Shown in pieces: positions 58,414-64,000 of a stretch of 64,000 bases of DNA. A program made the position numbers and the translations under genes. This DNA comes from Turnera subulata (lineage: Eukaryota; Streptophyta; Magnoliopsida; Malpighiales; Passifloraceae): NCBI GenBank assembly GCA_028386065.3, contig JAKUCV010001851.1, positions 46,232 through 110,231 on the forward strand, read 5' to 3'. Position 1 is the stretch's first letter. Every line of letters starts with the position of its first letter. The notes under the pieces are model-generated. The model had not been told where the DNA came from and ran no database searches. It saw nothing but the letters and a program-made list of their open reading frames with translations.

Positions 58414-59154
58414 ATGTAACGCCACGGATTTTTATAACTCGATTTCTGGAATCTTCAGAATTTCATTCCAATTTTACCCTTGAGGTATTTTCGAGTTTTA
58501 GTCGAGGAAATAAATTATTTTTCTTTGGAAATGTCAATTTACAGTTGGGATTTCTCGTGCTTGGGGTTTCGTTGATATCGGGATGTGTTTCGGGGCGAAA
58601 CCGGGGTCTTGTTGAGTCTTCGATCGAAACTACGTCGTTTTGAAGGTTTAAAAAAAAAAAGGGTCAACCGGTCGGGTTGACCAAGCCAGACCAGACGACG
58701 CGTAGTCTGACTGGCTAGGTCAAGCCCCCGCGACGCCTTCCCCTTCTTTTTCTTTTTCTTTTCTTTCTTCCCTACTCCTCCTTTCTTTTTCCCCTACCCG
58801 TTTCTTCTCCACCCAGCCGTCACCCCAACGGCTTTGTCTCCCACATGCTTGCCTTCAATCATGCCATCAACGGCATGATACCCCCACCTCCTTCTTGTTT
58901 TCTTTCTGAGTTCCTCTTCCTTCTCTTAATTCCTTCTCGATTTAGTACCGAATCACCTCCCATGCCTCATCCTTTCGCCGACACCCAAACCATCTCGTCC
59001 CCTCTCCTTCCTCACACAGAAACCGTCGCCGCCGGCCATCCTTCTTCCTCTTCTGATTCACCGCGCAAACAACACCCAGGAGCCACCGTTGTCGCTGCAT
59101 CGAGGTGGAGAGGAGGCATACCCGAAGAGGACGGGCGGCGAAGAACCTGCGGCG
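58414..59154 (+). mobile_element. LTR C (5' part only), plus orientation
   Basis: TGTAACGCCACGGATTT is followed by GAGGTATTTTCGAGTTTTAGTCGAGGAAATAAATTA-type sequence that matches the start of LTR A (reverse complement of 50500-50703), then ACTACGTCGTTTTGAAG and the palindrome GGTCAACCGGTCGGGTTGAC. No polypurine tract precedes it, so this is a 5' or solo LTR. It stops at 59154 where the palindromic element E starts. Confidence 0.7.
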
Positions 59155-60946
59155 TGAACCCATCCCGGTTCATATCCTTTATTATCATCTTTACAACAAA
59201 ACAGTATATGTTCACATAAGATGCACATAAGAGTATACCATGATGCCAATACTGTGAAATAAACCCATCCCGGTTCATATCCTTTATTATCATCTTTTAC
59301 CGAAAATATTATACCGTACGTATATCCGAATATAATTTCGGTACCATACTTTAATTAAAACTCTTTTAAAAATATTTTCATAAATTAATTATACTTTTCC
59401 CAAAATATAATCACCACAATTTTCTGGAAAAGATAACATATGCATATATATTTATTCCAAAATACTTTTATAAAACTATTTACCATAATATAATATCCAA
59501 ATATTATTATTTATCAGAGATATATATATTAATCATATGTTATATATGTTATTTCCAGAAATATTTATTCATAAAAGCTTATTCTGAAAATAAATACAAA
59601 TTATTAAATAGGTACTTTTATTTTCTAAAAACAAAATACATTTCCAAAACAATAATAATTTTCACATAATTATCAATTTTCTGAAATATAAATTATGTAT
59701 TCTATATATATTTTTACAAAGGTAGTTATCATAATTTTCCAGGAAAATAATATATATTTAAAATTTCCAGAAATTATTTCATGGTAATATATTTTTTTCC
59801 AAATAATATTAGTTTTTCCAAAACATAACTTAATTATTTATCAATGTATATATATATTCATATTTTTCTCAAATTACCAGAATTAAATTGATCATAATTT
59901 TCTTAAAGTGAATATATATTTTTTTCAGATTTTAATTAGGTTCCCAGAAATTAATTAGTAGAAATTAGTTATATATATATATATATTATTTTTTTTAAAA
60001 AAAAAAGAATCCGGACTGCCCAGGACCCAACCTAGGCGCGACCCGCCTGTGAAAACGGGTTGCTCACCATGATGACGGCGGCGGCGCGACTGACGCGAAG
60101 AGAAGGAAGCCGCGAGGAAGGCGAGCTCGAGGCGACTCCAAGGGCGGCGGAAAGGCGGCGCGGCGACGGCAGGAGCAGTTGCAGGCGCGGAGGAAGACGG
60201 ATCCGCGGGTCTGCTCGCGGGTCAACGGCGCGTCACGGGTCGTCAGGCGGCGGAAGACGACGGGGGCGACGGGGTTGAGGTCCCGTCGGCTCGGCGAGCT
60301 CGATGGTGGCGGCGGTGCATCGAGAGGCGGCGCCGATCTCGTCGGCGTGCACAGTGACCCGAGGAAGAAATGGTGACGGCACTGTTCACGGGTTTTTCTC
60401 CTCTTTTTTTTCTTTTCCTTTTTTTCTATTTTTCCTTTCTTCTTCTTTTTTTTCTATTTTTTTCTATTTTCTTTTCTTTTTTTCTGATTCCTGATTGGTT
60501 ATTTTTTTTTCTCTCTCTTTTCTTTTTTTCTCTTTTTTTTTTCTCTTTCTTCTTTTCTCTCTTTTTCTTTTTCTTCTCCTCTTCCTCTCTTCTCCTGCTT
60601 TCTTCATCTTTTATAAACCGTGAAAAATATTGTGCAACGTGTGAACCTTCAATAATGCAGCATGTCTGCATTATGGAACGAGTCCGGTCCGGACCAGAAA
60701 ATAACTGATACCCCCTTAGTTATTTTCCGGTGTGATTTTCCGAAGATTCTGGGACCCGAAAAATACCAACTTAGGTCCGAAAAATCCACGGAAAAATCTC
60801 GAGCGCGGGAAAATCCTCGGTTACGAAAAACGACGCCCGATTTACCTTGAATTAATTACCCAAGATTAATTCTTTCGGTAAATCACTGTAAAAAGACTTT
60901 TACAGTCCCAGTAAAAATCCAAATTTTTACTCGGGCTGTTACAGTC
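59155..60946 (-). repeat. Left, minus-oriented LTR of the palindromic element E
   Basis: The minus-strand start TGTAACAGCCCGAG at 60946 lies next to a polypurine-type tract and the AATTTCG-TCCT-CGAAATT hairpin (60963-60980). The other end is placed at TGAACCCATCCCGG (59155) but could be TGAAATAAACCCATCC (59255), because a segment is duplicated there. The middle part is very AT-rich (59300-60000), then GC-rich (60050-60380), then a pyrimidine tract (60400-60600). An (AT)9 run is at 59969-59986. Confidence 0.6.
59157..59298. repeat. Direct repeat of 36 bases, 105 bases apart
   Basis: AACCCATCCCGGTTCATATC followed by CTTTATTATCATCTTT occurs at 59157 and 59262. Both copies follow a TGAA, so either could be the true LTR end. 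Confidence 0.85.
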
Positions 60947-61047
60947 TACCCACCTTAAAAAGAATTTCGTCCTCGAAATTCCGTCTTATCCGTAGGTCCT
61001 ACCACTGTAAGCTTCTGGCACACTCTGCCAGTGTCTAAACTCAACAT

Positions 61048-61091
61048 GAGATACCGCTTATACCCTTAAGCGATATCTCATCCTCTATAAG
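61048..61091 (+). promoter_or_regulatory. Hairpin plus TATA-like box upstream of the left antisense ORF
   Basis: Inverted repeat GAGATACCGCTT / AAGCGATATCTC (61048-61059 and 61068-61079, one mismatch) with an 8-base loop, then CTATAAGA at 61084-61091, about 40 bases before the ATG. Conserved in the other arm. Confidence 0.45.
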
Positions 61092-61127
61092 AACCGAACC
61101 TCATAACTGGCAAACTCACACACAGCC

Positions 61128-61505
61128 ATGGACTCTCCAATCCGATCTCGAACTACCTCAGACTCCGAGAACAACAGCTACATCGGTGGTACTTCTTTCC
61201 CGACAAGCTCCAATGAAGAACCTCCCAAGAAGCGGTTCAAGACGAACATCGTCGGTCTGAAAGAACACATGGTCGTCTCCAGCAGACGGCGAAAGAAGTG
61301 TGCTGGCAAAGAAGCTGAGGATAGGAAAGGCAAGGCAACTGCTGAAAGCAGCACTCCGCAGCAGACTCTGACGCAGTTGAACGTCTCACTGAGGAAGATC
61401 AGCTCGGTGGTGATACAGATAGAACAGGCGTGTGCGGAACTCTTTCCTCACATGAAAAACGTCCAAAAACTTGTAAAAGACCTAGAGAAGCATGTAACTC
61501 AGTAG
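61128..61505 (+). CDS. Antisense ORF of a Gypsy 3' region, left copy, 125 aa, unknown function
   Basis: Not recognised as any known family. Seen: a Ser/Thr-rich N-terminus (MDSPIRSRTTSDSENNSYIG), two basic clusters PPKKRFK and SSRRRKK that look like nuclear-localisation signals, and a C-terminal amphipathic segment (LTQLNVSLRK ... QKLVKDLEK) suitable for a helix or coiled coil. It lies just inside the 3' end of an LTR element and on the strand opposite to its LTR. The mirror copy at 62553-62930 is 88% identical in protein (15 of 125 residues differ, mostly conservative) without any indel, whereas flanking arm sequence has several. About 13 silent against 15 replacement codon changes hints at purifying selection. 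Additional antisense ORFs are known from plant Tat/Ogre Gypsy elements; a link is only an analogy. Confidence 0.6.
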   Translation: MDSPIRSRTTSDSENNSYIGGTSFPTSSNEEPPKKRFKTNIVGLKEHMVVSSRRRKKCAGKEAEDRKGKATAESSTPQQTLTQLNVSLRKISSVVIQIEQACAELFPHMKNVQKLVKDLEKHVTQ

Positions 61506-61999
61506 AGTACTTCTTCTCCGTTGTAAAACTGCTATAAAATAAATAAAATAAGTTTTCCTCTTTTAAAATCAAAACTCTTATGTTACGAAATCTTATGTTA
61601 AACAGAAAAATAAAACATCTCAAAGCAGATTAAAAATCAACAATAAGGATATAAAATCAAACATAAAGAAGTTAAAAGCAAAATTCGTTTAACAAAACTA
61701 AAACATAAAGAAGTTAAATAAAACATGTTTTCATGTTCGGCGCTCTAGATCGGTCGTAAACATCCTAGATTCCGAGAAACGTAACACGCACAGCTAACGG
61801 TGACGTCTGTTTCCCTCGTGGAAAAGACATCCGTTAACTCGCAAGGTGATGATCACGAGCACGTCCTGTATCCCTCGAAAGAAACGTTACCCACTTGTTC
61901 ATAAATTCTGCATGGGCCAAAAACGTCTGTCAAGCCTCGTATCCCTCCATGATGTCCGAACAGGTGTAAGCTTGTCGCACATGCACTCCACTCGAGGTA

Positions 62000-62058
62000 T
62001 GGTCCCATCAGTCTAGCCTCAACGGTCACGGATGCATGTGACAAATGATGCAGGAAAA
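62000..62058. other. Spacer at the centre of the palindrome
   Basis: 59 bases not shared between the arms, flanked by perfectly matching arm sequence (XhoI-like CTCGAG at both edges). It would form the loop of a giant hairpin. Confidence 0.85.
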
Positions 62059-62552
62059 TACCTCGAGTAGAGTGCATGTGCGACAAGCTTACACCTGTTC
62101 GGACATCATGTAGGGATACGAGACTTGACAGACGTTTTTGGCTCATGCAGAATTTGTGAACAAGTGGATAACGTTTCTTTCGAGGGACACAGGATGTTCT
62201 CGTGATCATCGCCTTGCAAGTTAACGGATGCCTTTTTTCACGAGGGAAACCGACGTCACCGTTAGCTCCGTATGTCACGTTTCTCGGGATCGAGGATGGT
62301 TACGATCGATCTAGAGCGCCGAGCATGAAAACATATTTTTGTTTTAATTTCTTTAAGTTTTGATTTTGTTAAACGAGTTTTGTTTTTAATTTCTTTATGT
62401 TTGATTCATATTCTTATTGTTGATTTTTAATCTACTTTGAGATGCTTTGACTTTCTGTTAAACATAAGATTTCGTAACATAAGAGTTTTGATTTGAAAAG
62501 AAAACTTATTTTATTTATTTCATAACGGTTTTACAACAGGAGAAGAAGTACT

Positions 62553-62930
62553 CTATGGAGTTACTTGCTTCTCTAGATCTTTTACAAGTTTTTGGATGTT
62601 TTTGACACGAGGAAAGAGTTCCGCACACGCCTGTTCGATCTGCATCACCGTCGAGCTGACCTTCCTCAGTGAGACATTCAGCTGCGTCAGTGTCTGCTGC
62701 GGAGTGCTGCTTTCAGCAGTTGCCTTGCCCTTTCGATCATCAGCTTCTATGCCGGCACGCTTCTTTCGCCGTCTGCTGGAGACGACCATGTGTTCTTTCA
62801 GACCGACGATGTTCGTCTTGAACCGCTTCTTGGGAGGTTCTTCATCGGAGCTTGTCGGGAAGGCAGTGCCACCGATGTAGCTGTTGTTCTCGGAGTCTGA
62901 GGTGGTTCTTGTCCTCAGTGGAGAGTCCAT
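62553..62930 (-). CDS. Antisense ORF of a Gypsy 3' region, right copy, 125 aa, unknown function
   Basis: Mirror copy of 61128-61505, same length, same start and stop positions. Differences include I5L, S7T, S23A, N29D, C58R, K61I, E64D, I91V, V94T, I96M, H107R, M108V, V111I, H122Q and Q125P. The basic clusters PPKKRFK and SSRRRKK and the Leu/Val-rich C-terminal helix are kept. The ORF is antisense to the LTR starting at 63116. Whether it is translated cannot be told from the sequence. Confidence 0.6.
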   Translation of the reverse strand: MDSPLRTRTTSDSENNSYIGGTAFPTSSDEEPPKKRFKTNIVGLKEHMVVSSRRRKKRAGIEADDRKGKATAESSTPQQTLTQLNVSLRKVSSTVMQIEQACAELFPRVKNIQKLVKDLEKQVTP

Positions 62931-62966
62931 GACTGTGTGTGAGTTTGCCAGTCATGAGGTTTGGTT

Positions 62967-63010
62967 CATATAGAGGATGAGATGTCGCTTAAGGGTACAA
63001 GCGACATAAC
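62967..63010 (-). promoter_or_regulatory. Hairpin plus TATA-like box upstream of the right antisense ORF
   Basis: On the minus strand ATGTCGCTT / AAGCGACAT form a perfect 9-bp stem with the loop GTACCCTT, followed by CTATATGA. Compared with the left arm the stem has changed on both sides and still pairs. Confidence 0.45.
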
Positions 63011-63115
63011 GCGTTGAGTTTGGACACCTGGCAGAGTGTGCCAGAAGCTTATCGTGGTAGGACCCACGGATAAGACGGAATTTCGGGGACGAAATTCTTT
63101 TTAAGGTGGGCAGAC

Positions 63116-63800
63116 TGTAACAGCCCGGGTAAAAATTTAGATTTTTACCGGGACTGTAAAAGTCTTTTTACAGTGATTTACCTTTGAATTTAATCTTGGG
63201 TAATTAATTTAAGGTAAATCGAGAGTCGTTTTTGTAACCGAGGTTTTTCCCGCACTCGGGATTTTTCCGTGGATTTTCCGGACCTAAGTTGGTATTTTTT
63301 GGGTCCCGGAATCCTCAGAAAAATCACACCGGAAAATAACTAAGGAGGGTATCAGTTATTTTCTGGTCCGGTCTGGACACGACTTACCTGCATAATTGAG
63401 TTGGACGCTGCCTCTTCCCTATGTCACATGTGACCTGCTTTATCCTGTGATGCCCGTGCACCCCGTTTTTTCTACTTGATGAAGCTAACCTCTCCCTGCA
63501 TGTCATGCACTCACCACCCTCATTTCTTCTTCTTCCATACCCAGCAACCTTTCTCCTGCAACCACCTTCTTCACTCTCAAAATCAAACAGAAAAAAAAAA
63601 GAGAAGAAAAAAAAAGAAAGAAAGAAAGAAAAAGAGAGGAACCAGAAAATAAAGAGAGAAAAGGAACAAAAAAGAAAAAAAAACAAAGAGAACCGGCAGC
63701 CATCCACCGACCACCCTGCGCCGCCGCTGCCATCGTCGAGACCACCCATCTCCACCTTCTTTTTCTTCTTCGTTCTCCACACCACCGAGCCACCTTCCCT
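63116..63800 (+). repeat. Right, plus-oriented LTR of the palindromic element E (partial)
   Basis: TGTAACAGCCCGGG follows AATTTCGGGGACGAAATT and the purine tract TTTAAGGTGGGCAGAC, as expected for the start of a 3' LTR. The first about 280 bases match the left LTR in inverted orientation, then the two diverge completely. A purine-rich A/G tract lies at 63585-63690. It is probably interrupted at 63801. Confidence 0.65.
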
Positions 63801-64000
63801 TGTTAGAACTCATGTCTCCTTGTTTCATTTCAGAGTTTTGATAATGACAAACCTTGGCTCAATTGATGACAACCTTGAAGCAAAAAGAAATCAAGCAAAC
63901 AAGTGCTCAACCAAAGTGATCAAGAATTCAAGAGAAGATATGATCAAGAGTTGAAGTACAAGAAGAGCAAGAGAAGTTAGGACCCATTTGTACAGGGTAA
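63801..64000 (+). mobile_element. Possible start of another LTR element
   Basis: TGTTAGAACTCATGTCTC begins abruptly after GC-rich sequence, with TTTTGATAATGACAAACCTTGG soon after, a style common at the start of some plant Copia LTRs. Only 200 bases are visible; no partner LTR to confirm. Confidence 0.3.

Larger units (their letters stand above)
60655..63400. repeat. Large palindrome (two about 1.35-kb arms, 59-bp spacer)
   Basis: Arms meet at CTCGAGGTA (ends 61999) and TACCTCGAG (starts 62059), centre 62029. Mirror positions coincide almost exactly over 1 kb: the ORF 61128-61505 maps to 62930-62553, and the LTR start 60946 maps within four bases of 63116. Similarity is about 90% by eye, continues about 280 bases into the LTRs, and stops near 60655 and 63400. 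Confidence 0.9.

Noticed and set aside
60060..60708. Arg/Gly-rich and Phe-rich ORFs in the left LTR of element E
   Set aside because: They follow from a GC-rich patch and a long T-rich tract; no protein-like composition.

Overview
The window is nuclear DNA from a flowering plant, most likely a woody eudicot, although the species cannot be read from it. The evidence is GT-AG introns, plant gene families (a COPT5-type copper transporter, RIPK-like cytoplasmic kinases, a plant alpha/beta-hydrolase) and heavy loading with plant Copia, Gypsy/chromovirus, LINE and Mutator-like elements. No tRNA, rRNA, CRISPR or prokaryotic feature was seen.

Layout. 1-4117 is a non-autonomous Gypsy-type LTR element, with long LTRs around a short non-coding interior. 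It is inserted in the gag gene of a Copia element whose pol and 3' LTR run to about 9.0-9.4 kb. 9.4-21 kb is the gene-bearing part: an intronless COPT5-like gene (11289-11726, +) and two tandemly duplicated five-exon RLCK-VII/RIPK-like kinase genes (13963-15643 and 17897-19845, both -). 21.06-27.25 kb is an almost intact L1-type LINE with one nonsense codon, and 29.27-35.36 kb is an older, heavily mutated full-length LINE with a recognisable target duplication. A five-exon alpha/beta-hydrolase gene (37832-39908, +) follows. 40.6-44.8 kb holds small elements: a poly(A) retroposon with a 10-bp target duplication and a Pack-MULE-like element with about 120-bp terminal inverted repeats, which lies inside a wider inverted-repeat pair.

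From 46.2 kb to the end, a papain-type cysteine protease relic is cut by an LTR (D, 46622). D is interrupted by a decayed Tekay-like Gypsy chromovirus (A, 47616), whose 5' LTR is interrupted by a related LTR (B, 55786). B is interrupted by a plus-strand LTR (C, 58414), and C by a palindromic structure (E, 59155 onward). The missing halves of A, B, C and E should lie beyond the right end.

The most unusual structure is the 2.75-kb palindrome centred on 62029. Two Gypsy 3' ends are joined so that their LTRs point outward. Each arm carries the same 125-codon ORF, antisense to the LTR, with no indels between the copies and mostly conservative replacements. Each ORF is preceded by a TATA-like box and a short hairpin showing compensatory changes. 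A second unusual signal is an array of ten short hairpins (GGGAT-n-ATCCC type) with compensatory changes inside LTR D.

Only COPT5, the two kinases and the hydrolase look like working host genes. They belong to separate pathways (copper export from the vacuole, immune or stress signalling, lipid or ester hydrolysis) and show no sign of joint regulation. All joins, stops and repeat counts were made by eye; identity figures are approximate.
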